Assembly: GCF_023556315.2 (NCBI RefSeq) | Contig: NZ_CP116221.1 | Location: forward strand, 3,300,001 to 3,364,000 | From: Psychroserpens ponticola | GTDB lineage: Bacteria; Bacteroidota; Bacteroidia; Flavobacteriales; Flavobacteriaceae | DNA: 64,000 nt | Direction: 5' to 3' | Shown here: positions 17,231 to 26,846 of the stretch, piece by piece | Position numbering within the stretch: position 1 is the first letter of the stretch | How the letters are laid out: each line of letters starts with the position of its first letter | Position numbers and translations under genes: made by a program | Notes under the pieces: model-generated | What the model saw: only the letters and a program-made list of their open reading frames with translations | What the model was told of the DNA's origin: nothing | The model's database searches: none

Positions 17231-19603
17231 TTAAAATCTTGCTAATAGTCCACCACCCAATCCATATCGGTTATTGTAGTTAGCTTGGATTGAAAAATTA
17301 CGCGAAAGAATGTATGCAACCCCTACTAACCATTGTGTTTCACTTTCAAATGATTTGTTATTCTCTAAATCATTGACCCATCCAAAATCTGCTCTGTATT
17401 CGTATTCGCCTTCCAGAAAAATTCTTGGAAAAATCAATAATTCTCTGTCCAAACGTATTCTTGGGCGTAGCTGATGGTCCATACTCACATCTACATTAAA
17501 TCTATAAGGTGTAAAATATTTTACACCAACCAATCCTACGGTATTAAATGTATCGTAAGAATCTGGTGTTGACGTTTCGGTATTTACTCCTGCATAAACA
17601 CGTACCCAATCGTTCAGATACCTATTATAACTTATTTCGGCTTCAAGATTTTGGTCGTAATCGAACTCTGTTCTCAAACCAAATTCATTTCGGATATTGC
17701 TCGACGTTAAAAAGAGTTCATTAAAATTTGAACCTGCACGAGCCAATCCCCACGAATAATAATGGTCTGTCTCATCGATAAGTTTCTGAACTGGGTAATC
17801 TTCCATTCTTTCATCCCTTGGGGTATCGTAACTAAACACTCTTGCCATACCACCCATCATATGGTACAATACGTGACAATGAAAGAACCAATCGCCATAC
17901 TCTTCGTTATAAAATTCAATAATAACTTTCTGCATTGGTGGTACGTTCACTGTATGCTTTAATGGTGAGCGTTCGCCATTTTCGTTGATGACCCTGAAGT
18001 AATGACCGTGCAAGTGCATTGGATGGTGCATCATAGTTAAGTTATTCAACGTAATTCTGGTTACCTCGCCTCCTTTTATATTTATCTTATCGGTTTCTGA
18101 TAATGGCACACCATTCATACTCCACACATAGCGATTCATATTGCCTGTTAGGTTAAGTAGCAGTTCATTTACCGGTAAATCTGCCCTAAATTCGGTTTTT
18201 TCTTTTGCCTCTAAAAAATCATAGTTGAAGTAGGTCTTTCGCTCTTCATAATCAAAAGAAGTAGAATCCTTCTGCATCATTGGCATATTGTGCATATGAC
18301 CTTCCATTTTATTTGATGCTCCATTATGGCTCATTGACATCGAGTCTTTTTTCATTCCCATTGTATCATCCATCTTCATATCCATTTGGTCATTCATTTT
18401 GCCATCTTTCATCGACATCTTATCGTTCATCCCCATTTTCATCTCGCCGTCCTTCATATTCATCTTCATTCCATACTTCTGCATTAAAACTTCGGGTGTA
18501 TTCTTCTTCTTGTTTCCAACCATTGCAGGTGCTCCCATTTTCATATCCATTGTTGCCATTTGCTTCATCATCGCTACCTTATCAGGTCTATCAATTCTTT
18601 TGGCTGGGTAAAGAGTGCCATTACCTAACTGTATAGAGGTATGACCTGAACCATCTTGAGCGGTTGCGGTAATTTCTATGGTTCCTTCCGGAATAGTGAT
18701 AATTACATCATACGTTTCGGCTATGCCAAAGAGAAATCTGCTTTTGGAAACGGGTTGCACATCAACACCATCACTGGAAACCAACATTGGGTTACCTCCG
18801 CCAAAGTCCATCCAATAATAGGTAGAAGCCGATGCGTTGATAAAGCGAAGCCTTACTTTTTCGCCAGCCGTAAATTCTGGATACTCTGCCAGTTTTTTAC
18901 CGTTGGACAAAAATGCGGGGTAATAAATGTCAGCAATATCAGCTCCTTCCATACGGTCTCTCCAAAATTTAAGTTGAGCACCAAATGCACCTTCTGAAAT
19001 GACTCTACTTAATGGCACTGCTGTACCTTTTTTAACTTGATACCACTCGTTACCTCTTTTAAGGTTTCGTAATATATTCATTGGTTTTTCATTGGTCCAA
19101 TCTGACAATACCACGACTAAATCTTTATCATATCCCAATGTTTTTTCTTCTGGTTGAATGACAATAGACCCATAAACACCTTTTTGTTCTTGTAGCATTG
19201 TGTGGGAATGGTACCAATATGTTCCCGATTGATTGATTGGAATTCTGTACTGAAATGTTGTGCCAGGCTTTATTGGTGGTGTGGTTAAATAGGGAACGCC
19301 ATCGTAAAAGTTGGGAAGTATCAATCCGTGCCAATGCACTGAAGTTTCTTGATCCATTTTATTGGTAACATTTATTATGGCAAGGTCTCCTTCATTAAAT
19401 TCCAAAACAGGTCCAGGAATACTACCATTGATGGTCATTGCATTGGCAGTAACACCACCAAGTGTCATTTCATTTTTCTCTATAGTAAGGTTGTATTCCT
19501 TTATTATTCGTCCTTCTTCGTTTCTGTCCTCACCGTTTGTCCCTACTTGGGCAAATGTGTATGGGGCCAATAATAATAGAAGAATTGTATTAATTGTTTT
19601 CAT
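17231..19603 (-). CDS. Multicopper oxidase fused to a CopB-like outer-membrane domain
   Basis: 790 residues; ordinary CopA oxidases are about 550-620. Signal peptide to 19 (FAQ). Three cupredoxin domains with copper ligands HWHG at 90-93, HSH at 132-134, HPMHLHGH near 525 and HCHVLYHMM near 576. A Met-rich linker (about 345-450; DNA 18253-18570) has many MxM pieces such as MKMNMKDGEMKMGM. The last ~175 residues (DHYYSWGLARAG to the final LLARF) look like CopB, a beta-barrel normally encoded separately. Oxidises Cu(I) and may export or sequester copper at the outer membrane. Confidence 0.88.
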   Translation of the reverse strand: MKTINTILLLLLAPYTFAQVGTNGEDRNEEGRIIKEYNLTIEKNEMTLGGVTANAMTINGSIPGPVLEFNEGDLAIINVTNKMDQETSVHWHGLILPNFYDGVPYLTTPPIKPGTTFQYRIPINQSGTYWYHSHTMLQEQKGVYGSIVIQPEEKTLGYDKDLVVVLSDWTNEKPMNILRNLKRGNEWYQVKKGTAVPLSRVISEGAFGAQLKFWRDRMEGADIADIYYPAFLSNGKKLAEYPEFTAGEKVRLRFINASASTYYWMDFGGGNPMLVSSDGVDVQPVSKSRFLFGIAETYDVIITIPEGTIEITATAQDGSGHTSIQLGNGTLYPAKRIDRPDKVAMMKQMATMDMKMGAPAMVGNKKKNTPEVLMQKYGMKMNMKDGEMKMGMNDKMSMKDGKMNDQMDMKMDDTMGMKKDSMSMSHNGASNKMEGHMHNMPMMQKDSTSFDYEERKTYFNYDFLEAKEKTEFRADLPVNELLLNLTGNMNRYVWSMNGVPLSETDKINIKGGEVTRITLNNLTMMHHPMHLHGHYFRVINENGERSPLKHTVNVPPMQKVIIEFYNEEYGDWFFHCHVLYHMMGGMARVFSYDTPRDERMEDYPVQKLIDETDHYYSWGLARAGSNFNELFLTSSNIRNEFGLRTEFDYDQNLEAEISYNRYLNDWVRVYAGVNTETSTPDSYDTFNTVGLVGVKYFTPYRFNVDVSMDHQLRPRIRLDRELLIFPRIFLEGEYEYRADFGWVNDLENNKSFESETQWLVGVAYILSRNFSIQANYNNRYGLGGGLLARF

Positions 19604-19604
19604 T

Positions 19605-20825
19605 TTATTTATTTACTAAATAATTTATTAAAGCAGACTCGAGATAGTATCCTTTAGTGGATTCTATTAAATTGATTTGAAATTTGAGTTGTAACTCTTG
19701 CACATCCAGCACATCATTAAAATCAATAGTACCAGTCTCATAATTCTTAATAAGAATCTCTTCTGCATCGTTAGCCTGCTTTAAATTATCGGTCTGAACA
19801 TTAAACATAATCCTAGTTGAATTTCGATTGTATTGAGCTTGTGCCAAGAGTGTTTCAAGTTTGTTTAACCTATCTTCCTTTTGAGAATTTATTTCTAATT
19901 GTTTTAGCTCATTTTGTTTTGTGATAGACTTATATTTATTATTAAAAATTGGGATAGAAATTGAAACCATAGGCATTACAATGTCTTTTCCATTATCAAT
20001 GAAACTCATATCTGGACGTTCTGACACAGGCACATAATCCAAACCAAAACCAATATTGGGGGCACTCTCTTTTTGGTTCAATAATTCGGCTTCTTCAATA
20101 GATTCATATAATTTATCGTACTTAATAAGTTCTGGATTAAGCTGAAGGTTGTCAGTCAAAACAAGCACGTCCTCTTCTGGAACTATCATTTGATTTACTA
20201 CCACTACAGCAATATTTTCATCACGATTTAAGAGATTATTGAATACCGCTTGCTCCGCCAAATAATCTTGTTCTAACACTTCTTTTTGCTGAACCAATTC
20301 GTTCTGTCTAATCTGAAGCCGAAGCACATCAACCGCAGATGCTTTGCCAACCTCTAATGAGGTTAATGCAAGGCGTTCATAGGTTTCCAAGAGCTCAATG
20401 TTTTCATCTAGAACAAGCTGTTTCGCCCGTATGGCATACAGTTTATAATAGGACTGTGATACCGATAGTGCCAGTTTTCTTTTAGCAATTGTTATGTCCA
20501 TATATTGAGTTTCCGCAACAGAACTTGCATAGTTCTCTCTAGCTGTGATGGTGCCAAACCAAGGCAACATTTGTTTTACAGAAAACCGTGCACGTTGTGC
20601 TCCTGTTCGTGTTTCGGGTTCACTTACAAAATAACCTGCGCTTACTTCTGTATTAGGGAATGTGTTTACCTCGTTTACCTTTTCTTCAGCTATATTATAG
20701 CGTAATTCAAAAGCTTGAATTTCAGGATTGTTCTTTTCTGCTTCCTGAATATAGGATGCTAAATCTTGTGCATTTACTTCCGCGAAAGCGAAAAAAACAA
20801 GTCCTATTAAAATTATATATCTCAT
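19605..20825 (-). CDS. cusC: TolC-family outer-membrane efflux protein (CusC-like)
   Basis: 406 residues with signal peptide to about 19 (AEVNAQ). Two repeats of long amphipathic helices typical of OEP/TolC: the ALTSLEVGKASAVDVLRLQIRQNE and IKNYETGTIDFNDVLDVQELQLK segments are the equivalent helix pieces of each half. Forms the outer-membrane exit of the Cus pump. Overlaps cusA by four bases and abuts the oxidase. Confidence 0.88.
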   Translation of the reverse strand: MRYIILIGLVFFAFAEVNAQDLASYIQEAEKNNPEIQAFELRYNIAEEKVNEVNTFPNTEVSAGYFVSEPETRTGAQRARFSVKQMLPWFGTITARENYASSVAETQYMDITIAKRKLALSVSQSYYKLYAIRAKQLVLDENIELLETYERLALTSLEVGKASAVDVLRLQIRQNELVQQKEVLEQDYLAEQAVFNNLLNRDENIAVVVVNQMIVPEEDVLVLTDNLQLNPELIKYDKLYESIEEAELLNQKESAPNIGFGLDYVPVSERPDMSFIDNGKDIVMPMVSISIPIFNNKYKSITKQNELKQLEINSQKEDRLNKLETLLAQAQYNRNSTRIMFNVQTDNLKQANDAEEILIKNYETGTIDFNDVLDVQELQLKFQINLIESTKGYYLESALINYLVNK

Positions 20826-23800
20826 TTTGTCGCTCTTTTTAATTGAAATTCTTGTTTCCAGCTAAATAAGACTGGTACAACAAACAGGGTTACAAGTGCA
20901 ATTAACATCCCCCCAAATGATGGAATTGCCATTGGAATCATGATATCACTACCTCTGCCTGTTGACGTTAATACTGGTAACAGTGCAAGAATGGTAGTTG
21001 CTGTTGTCATTAAACATGGACGTATTCGTTTTTCTCCTGCCTCCACTACAGATGCCCTTATTTCCTGTTTTGTTTCTGGTGTATTTCTATCGAAGGTTTG
21101 GGTCAGATAAGTTGCCATAACCACACCATCATCGGTTGCAATACCGAAAAGGGCGATAAAACCAACCCAAACGGCGACACTTAAATTAATGGTGTGCATT
21201 TGAAATAGGTCTCGTAAATTCTCCCCAAAAAAGTTGAAGTTTAAGAACCAATCTTGACCATAAAACCAAATCATTAAAAACCCTCCAGCAAAAGCCACAG
21301 CAATTCCCGTGAATACCATTAATGATGTGCCAACGGATCGGAACTGGAAATAGAGAATAAGAAAAATTATTGCTAGAGCCAGAGGCACAACGACACCAAG
21401 TGTTTTTTCTGCCCGTAATTGATTTTCATAAGTACCTGTAAAGCGATAGTTAATCCCTTTAGGAACGATAAGTTCTCCACTATCGATTTTTGATTGGATA
21501 AGGGCTTGTGCATTTTCCACCACATCTACTTCGGCAAAACCATCTATTTTATCAAATAGAACGTAGCCGACTAAAAATGTATCTTCACTTTTTATCACTT
21601 GTGGTCCTTGCTCATATCTAATAGTAACAAGCTCGCTTAATGGAACTGGGCTTCCTTTTTCAACAGGCACATAGATGTCTTTTAAATCATTAGGATTTGC
21701 CCTTAATTCCCTTGGGTAGCGCACTCGAATACCGTAACGTTCCCTGCCTTCAACAGTTTGCGTAAGAACCATTCCACCCACAGATATTTGTATAATTTGT
21801 TGAACTTCTTCTATGGTAACACCATAACGCGCCAATCGCTCTCTGTCAATATCCAATAATAGATATGGTTTACCTACAATACGGTCAGCAAAAACAGCTT
21901 CATCTTTTACTCCATCTGCTTCTTTTAGGATGTTTTCCAGTTTTACTCCAAAGGCTTCAATCTCTCTTAAATCTTGTCCTTTAACCTTAATACCCATTGG
22001 TGCTCGCATACCCGTTTGAAGCATTACCAAACGTGTTTCGATAGGTTGTAATTTAGGTGCTGAAGTAACTCCCGGTAGCTTTGTAACTCTAACAATTTCC
22101 TTCCAAATATCATCCGGGGACTCAATTTCAGGTCGCCAGTTTCTAAAGTATTCGCCATCATCATCTGGTATCAGTTGTGAACGATGAACTGAAAATGGAT
22201 CTTTAATTTTGGAAAGATCATAATCTGCTCCTTCATTGATTTCACTATTTGGGTTAACAACTAAACTTCCGTCTTTCAGAATAAAAAGTCCGTCATCGTC
22301 TACTTTAAAACGTTGCCTTTTTCTATTCTCATTTAGAATGTATTCAGATTTATACTGAATGACATTTTCATACATTGATAATGGCGCTGGATCTAATGCA
22401 GATTCTGTACGACCAGATTTACCTACTACCGTTTCGATTTCAGGAATACTGGCCACAGCCATATCCAATTGTTGTAGTACTCGTTTGTTCTCTTCAACAC
22501 CCGCGTGAGGCATCGAGGTAGGCATCAGCAGGAAAGAACCTTCATTAAGGGATGGCATAAACTCCTTACCTGTATTTTTCATAATCAATACCCCAAAAAT
22601 TATAATGGCGGTGGGCAGGGAAAGAAACAACAGCTTATTCCGTAATGCCCAATTTAAAATACGCACATAATACTTTCTGAAAAGTGTGAATACACCTAGA
22701 AGACCAAAACAGATAAGACCTACGAAAATCAAATTTATAAGAATACTTCGGTCTACGCCAAGCGGTCTCCAATACTCTGCCAATAAGAATATAATGGCAA
22801 AAGCTGATACAAATATGTTGATAGTATTGGCGCGTTTTGAGGTAATCATTTCCTTTAACAAGAGGATACCCACTACACCAAACGCTACTAATATTAATCC
22901 TAGCGGATATCCAAAAATAAGGGATACAATACCTAAAATAATCATTGCTCCATTTAGCATATAACTAAAAGAAGTCTTTATGTTACGCTTTTTAAATAAA
23001 TATGCTGCGAACGGTGGGATTAAAAATAAGGCCACAATTAGGGATGCTGTTAGAGCAGCCGTTTTGGTAAAAGCCAATGGTCGAAACAATTTCCCTTCAG
23101 CGCCTATCATCGTGAATACAGGAATAAAACTTATAATTGTGGTTAGTACCGCTGTCAATATTGCCCCAGAAACTTCGGCAGTTGCATTGTACACTACCGC
23201 GTTCATTGGCAGGTTTTCATCATTTTCATCAATATGCCGAAGCACATTTTCTGTAAGAATAACACCTACATCGACCATTGTTCCGATAGCAATGGCGATA
23301 CCTGACAAGGCCACAATATTGGCGTCTACATTAAACAGCTTCATTGAAATAAAAACCATTAATACCGCAACAGGTAATAATCCCGAAATCAATAACGAAG
23401 CTCTTAAATTGAACACCATCATAATGATTACAAAAATGGTTATAAGAATCTCTAATGACAGCGCTTCGTCAAGTGTGTCTAATGTTTCTTGTATAAGTTC
23501 TGTTCTGTCATAAAAGGGAACAACGGTAAGTTGTGATGTTCTACCGTCACTTAATGTTTTAGAGGGCAAGCCTGAACTTAATTCACTTATTTTCTCTTTA
23601 ACGTTATTGATGACCTCCATTGGGTTAGCGCCGTATCGCGCCACAACAACTCCTCCCACAACTTCGGCACCTTCTTTATCTAAAAGGCCTCTTCTTGTTG
23701 CTGGACCGTGGGAAACTTTTGCAATATCCTTTAAGCGTATTGAGGTAAAATTTTCTGATGTTACTACAGCGTTTTCCAGATCAGCGATGGATTTGACATA

Positions 23801-24559
23801 TCCCAAACCACGTATCAGATATTCCGCTTGATTGATTTCCAAAGTCTGTGCGCCAACATCCTTATTACTTTGTTTAACTGCTTTTACAACTTCATTTAAA
23901 CCGATTTTATACTGCTTCATCAACTCGGGGTTGACATCTACTTGGTATTCCAAAACATAACCACCAATTGAGGCGACTTCAGAAACACCACTTGCTGAAG
24001 ACAGTGCATATTTTACATAGAAATCTTGAATACTTCGCAGTTCCTGCAAATCCCAACCACCAGTTACATTTCCGTTTTCATCACGACCTTCTAGAGTATA
24101 CCAATATATTTGTCCCAATCCTGTAGCGTCTGGTCCTAATGCCGGATTTACACCATCTGGTAAAAGTCCTGCTGGTAGCGAATTTAACTTCTCAAGTATT
24201 CGGCTTCGGCTCCAGTAGAATTCGATATCTTCTTCAAATATGATGTAGATACTAGAGAATCCAAACATCGAAGAACTACGAATAGTTTTTACACCTGGTA
24301 TACCAAGTAGTGATGTAGTTAGTGGATAAGTAATTTGGTCTTCAATATCTTGTGGTGAACGACCATCCCATTTAGTGAATACAATTTGTTGATTTTCGCC
24401 AATATCTGGTATAGCATCTACTGCTACAGGATTTCGCGGAAATGAGCCTGTATTCCATTCAAAAGGCGCATTTACAACACCCCAAGCCACAAATAACGTT
24501 AGTAACAAAACAGCTACTAGTTTATTTTCTATTAAAAATTTGATGCTTTTATTTAGCAT
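20822..24559 (-). CDS. cusA: CusA/CzcA-type heavy-metal RND pump
   Basis: 1245 residues against ~1045 for most family members. Twelve core membrane segments; the DVGVILTENVLRHIDEND segment of TM4 and IATDDGVVMATYLTQ of the second half are present. Two additions explain the length: a hydrophobic insert of ~115 residues between the halves (KKRNIKTSFS to about RKYYVRILNW, some four extra segments) and a charged periplasmic insert (RKRQRFKVDDDGLF to GEYFRNWRPEI). Exports Cu(I)/Ag(I) or divalent metals using proton motive force with the CusB adaptor at 10.8 kb. Confidence 0.92.
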   Translation of the reverse strand: MLNKSIKFLIENKLVAVLLLTLFVAWGVVNAPFEWNTGSFPRNPVAVDAIPDIGENQQIVFTKWDGRSPQDIEDQITYPLTTSLLGIPGVKTIRSSSMFGFSSIYIIFEEDIEFYWSRSRILEKLNSLPAGLLPDGVNPALGPDATGLGQIYWYTLEGRDENGNVTGGWDLQELRSIQDFYVKYALSSASGVSEVASIGGYVLEYQVDVNPELMKQYKIGLNEVVKAVKQSNKDVGAQTLEINQAEYLIRGLGYVKSIADLENAVVTSENFTSIRLKDIAKVSHGPATRRGLLDKEGAEVVGGVVVARYGANPMEVINNVKEKISELSSGLPSKTLSDGRTSQLTVVPFYDRTELIQETLDTLDEALSLEILITIFVIIMMVFNLRASLLISGLLPVAVLMVFISMKLFNVDANIVALSGIAIAIGTMVDVGVILTENVLRHIDENDENLPMNAVVYNATAEVSGAILTAVLTTIISFIPVFTMIGAEGKLFRPLAFTKTAALTASLIVALFLIPPFAAYLFKKRNIKTSFSYMLNGAMIILGIVSLIFGYPLGLILVAFGVVGILLLKEMITSKRANTINIFVSAFAIIFLLAEYWRPLGVDRSILINLIFVGLICFGLLGVFTLFRKYYVRILNWALRNKLLFLSLPTAIIIFGVLIMKNTGKEFMPSLNEGSFLLMPTSMPHAGVEENKRVLQQLDMAVASIPEIETVVGKSGRTESALDPAPLSMYENVIQYKSEYILNENRKRQRFKVDDDGLFILKDGSLVVNPNSEINEGADYDLSKIKDPFSVHRSQLIPDDDGEYFRNWRPEIESPDDIWKEIVRVTKLPGVTSAPKLQPIETRLVMLQTGMRAPMGIKVKGQDLREIEAFGVKLENILKEADGVKDEAVFADRIVGKPYLLLDIDRERLARYGVTIEEVQQIIQISVGGMVLTQTVEGRERYGIRVRYPRELRANPNDLKDIYVPVEKGSPVPLSELVTIRYEQGPQVIKSEDTFLVGYVLFDKIDGFAEVDVVENAQALIQSKIDSGELIVPKGINYRFTGTYENQLRAEKTLGVVVPLALAIIFLILYFQFRSVGTSLMVFTGIAVAFAGGFLMIWFYGQDWFLNFNFFGENLRDLFQMHTINLSVAVWVGFIALFGIATDDGVVMATYLTQTFDRNTPETKQEIRASVVEAGEKRIRPCLMTTATTILALLPVLTSTGRGSDIMIPMAIPSFGGMLIALVTLFVVPVLFSWKQEFQLKRATK

Positions 24560-24568
24560 GGAAATAAG

Positions 24569-24661
24569 TTTTAAGTAATTATAGTTCTTGTTGAAAAAAC
24601 AATTAACAAGCAGTTTAGTCCAAACAAATTAATGTTGGACTACAGTACTAATTACTTAAAA
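24569..24661. repeat. Nested inverted repeats between the HYC_CC_PP gene and cusA
   Basis: An outer perfect 13-base inverted repeat (24569-24581 with 24649-24661) encloses two hairpins: a 6-pair one (24587-24592 with 24605-24610) and a perfect 8-pair one (24616-24623 with 24635-24642). The three fill nearly the whole 103-base gap, giving a three-way junction in the leftward transcript. No T run follows. Regulatory leader or mRNA-processing site are options. Confidence 0.55.
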
Positions 24662-24662
24662 A

Positions 24663-25079
24663 TCAAATAAGGAAGGTTTGGTCTAAAACTTGAATATCCC
24701 TGACCAAGGGAGGAGGAGAATAATCTCTAAAAGTATCATTTTCTGTTTCTGATTCAGTAAACAGGTTGATATAAGTATAAATGAAAGCTGCAACAAATAA
24801 CTGCTGCTCTTTTTCTAATTTATCAAAAGAAGTTTTTAAGTTATCCTGACCATCAACAATGAATTGCTCATCACTACAGCAGTCCTTCTTAGTAATGTCA
24901 CATTCTTTTGTAGAAGGCTTTTCCTTAACCTCCATACCACAAGTTTCTGCCGAACCAAAGATTGTTGAATCCACTAGGGTATTACCACAATAATGACTAT
25001 CGATAGTAAAAGAGACCGTCGATAATAGCACCAAAAGTGCCATCGAAAATGATGATATTTTATAAAAAATCTTTTTCAT
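24663..25079 (-). CDS. HYC_CC_PP family protein, copy 1
   Basis: 138 residues with a signal-type N-terminus (about 1-24). The family signature is visible: SHYCGN near 28-33, a CC pair in KKDCCSD, and YSPPPLVRDIQVL at the end. These small Cys-rich exported proteins occur beside Cus-type genes in Bacteroidetes and are of unknown function. First gene of the leftward cusA unit. A second copy at 25581-26003 points the other way, with about 500 bases between them. Confidence 0.85.
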   Translation of the reverse strand: MKKIFYKISSFSMALLVLLSTVSFTIDSHYCGNTLVDSTIFGSAETCGMEVKEKPSTKECDITKKDCCSDEQFIVDGQDNLKTSFDKLEKEQQLFVAAFIYTYINLFTESETENDTFRDYSPPPLVRDIQVLDQTFLI

Positions 25080-25580
25080 TAATATTACAAAGTTACAAAA
25101 ATTTTAACACTACAAGTTTGTTTAACATAATTTTAGATAGATTAAATATTTTATATTTTATTTGTTTTTATAAATTTCATAACACTGTTTTTATATTCAC
25201 CCCAGCCAAAACAAAGTAATCAAATTATTTCATCTTCATTAAAACAAATATTTTGTTGATATTTTTTGTTTTAGTAAACCCCTTTAAAAACTGTTTCATT
25301 TTCTAAATATAAATCACCCTTATTTCTAGATAAAATTTATGGATGTCCATCATATTTAACCAGACCATCATAAGAATTGAATTTATATCTTATAAACTTT
25401 CTTAACCCATATTTTATTGAAATATGATATATATCATTTTTCTGTTTAACCTTTAAGATTACATTTGCGTAATTGGATTATTGTTATTTATATATAACAT
25501 ATTGATATTTAGAATCCTAAATGAATTTTATTTAATTCAGAAAAAAACTAAACGTTAAACAATAATGCTTACCTTTAAAT
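25080..25580. other. Divergent intergenic region between the two HYC_CC_PP genes
   Basis: About 500 very AT-rich bases without a gene. It holds a 14-base palindrome at 25424-25437 followed by a rightward -7 element (see separate entry). On the minus strand TAACTTTG (25095-25088) is a possible -7 element for copy 1, 17 bases from a TTG, but would leave almost no leader. Confidence 0.5.
25424..25467 (+). promoter_or_regulatory. CRP/FNR-like palindrome and -7 promoter element
   Basis: ATGATATATATCAT (25424-25437) is a perfect palindrome that fits the FNR/CRP half-site spacing TGAT-N4-ATCA. Downstream lies TACATTTG (25460-25467), the Bacteroidetes -7 consensus. Assuming a start near 25471-25474, the palindrome centre is at about -41 to -43, the position of a class II activator, which would explain the lack of a -33 TTG. 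It points to the HYC_CC_PP/HMA-AraC/cytochrome genes. Confidence 0.5.
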
Positions 25581-26003
25581 GTGAAATCTTTTTTAACTAA
25601 AATATTGTCCTTCTTTTTAGCAGTATCTATACTGTTTACCACCTCTTCATATTCGGTGAATATGCACTTTTGCTGTAATCAATTAGTGGATATGGCTTTT
25701 TTTAGTAAAGCGGAGCTCTGTAAAGACATAGTCCAAAAGAAAGATTCACCATTCAAACAATGTACTTCAATGCAAGAAAAAGAGTGTTGCGATACTCAGA
25801 CTTTTGTAAAAGAAGGAAATGATACCTTCAAAAAGTCAAATACCATTTTAGAAGTTGACACGTTAGTTTTCTTAAACACGTTTATTTACACTTACATCAA
25901 TCTGTTTGAGGGACTAGATAAAAATGTTGTTCCATTTAAACAGTACAGGCCACCCTTATTGGCTAAAGATATACTGATTCTCAACGAGACTTTTTTAATT
26001 TGA
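25581..26003 (+). CDS. HYC_CC_PP family protein, copy 2
   Basis: 140 residues, GTG start. The GTG is chosen because the N-terminus then matches copy 1 in length and gives a complete signal sequence (KSFLTKILSFFLAVSILFTT); the overlapping ATG one base earlier hits a stop at once. Signature is HFCCNQ where copy 1 has HYCGN, then KECCDTQ and YRPPLLAKDILILNETFLI. Divergent from copy 1 and upstream of the second HMA-AraC regulator. Confidence 0.83.
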   Translation: MKSFLTKILSFFLAVSILFTTSSYSVNMHFCCNQLVDMAFFSKAELCKDIVQKKDSPFKQCTSMQEKECCDTQTFVKEGNDTFKKSNTILEVDTLVFLNTFIYTYINLFEGLDKNVVPFKQYRPPLLAKDILILNETFLI

Positions 26004-26181
26004 TTTTCTACACAGCGGATTGAACACATCAATTTGCACGCACTATATATTCAAAGTATAACTTCTGGATAAAAATTGTTATACCCAATTCTGAACAACA
26101 GTTGTTCACACCATTAAACCAGTAAAAACTAAACATTCTAATCTATTGAGCGTAACGCGAAATAGTAATACATAATATATT

Positions 26182-26763
26182 ATGAGTGTACCAAAAGAAT
26201 TTTGGATCAAAAATATGGTCTGTAATCGATGCTTGAAAGTAATCAAGCAAGAATTACAAGAGTTGGGTGTGACGGTTCTTTCATTAGAGTTAGGAAGACT
26301 TTTGGTAGAAGCAACGAGTGAAACTGTTGATGATATTATAGATAATGTAACCGATACTCTTAATTCAAATGGTTTCGAAATTGTACAAAGTGAATCTGAA
26401 ATGCTTGTAGAGCGAATAAAAATTATTTTAATTGAGCAACTTGTTGAATTGCCCTTACATATAAAGATAAAGACTTCTGAACTCTTAGCTTCAGCACTTC
26501 ATCGAGACTACAAGACTTTGAGCAAATTATTCTCTACCAGTGAAAAGACAACCATCGAAAAATACTTTATCAAACTCAAAATAGAGAAAGTGAAAGAACT
26601 CATTCAACTGAAACAACACTCTTTTTCTGATATAGGATACTTGTTAGACTATAGCAGTGTAAACCACTTGTCAAGACAATTCAAAGCAGAAACAGGAATG
26701 AGCATGACAGACTATAAAAATACTGAAGGCTGGGAGCGGAATTTCTATGATGAAATTATATAG
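26182..26763 (+). CDS. HMA-AraC fusion transcriptional regulator, second copy
   Basis: 193 residues, paralogue of 9317-9883. N-terminal HMA-like domain with NMVCNRC (Cys 13, Cys 16), then a linker and an AraC-type DNA-binding domain (SFSDIGYLLDYSSVNHLSRQFKAETG). The HMA part ends with the same ESEMLVERIKIILIEQLV transition helix region as in copy 1 (KSQLIEQMKTLVVDKI). Two sensors in one island suggests control of separate regulons, perhaps the leftward Cus unit and the rightward cytochrome unit. Confidence 0.86.
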   Translation: MSVPKEFWIKNMVCNRCLKVIKQELQELGVTVLSLELGRLLVEATSETVDDIIDNVTDTLNSNGFEIVQSESEMLVERIKIILIEQLVELPLHIKIKTSELLASALHRDYKTLSKLFSTSEKTTIEKYFIKLKIEKVKELIQLKQHSFSDIGYLLDYSSVNHLSRQFKAETGMSMTDYKNTEGWERNFYDEII

Positions 26764-26846
26764 ATAAAAAAGAAAGTTATGCAGATAAAAGATCTCTATG
26801 CTAATTAAATTTAAAAACCCTTTAAACCAAATAAAATTAAAAGAAA

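Noticed and set aside
18280-18636. Rightward frames over the Met-rich linker of the oxidase
   Set aside because: They arise as antisense of Met/Lys codons; no coding signal of their own.
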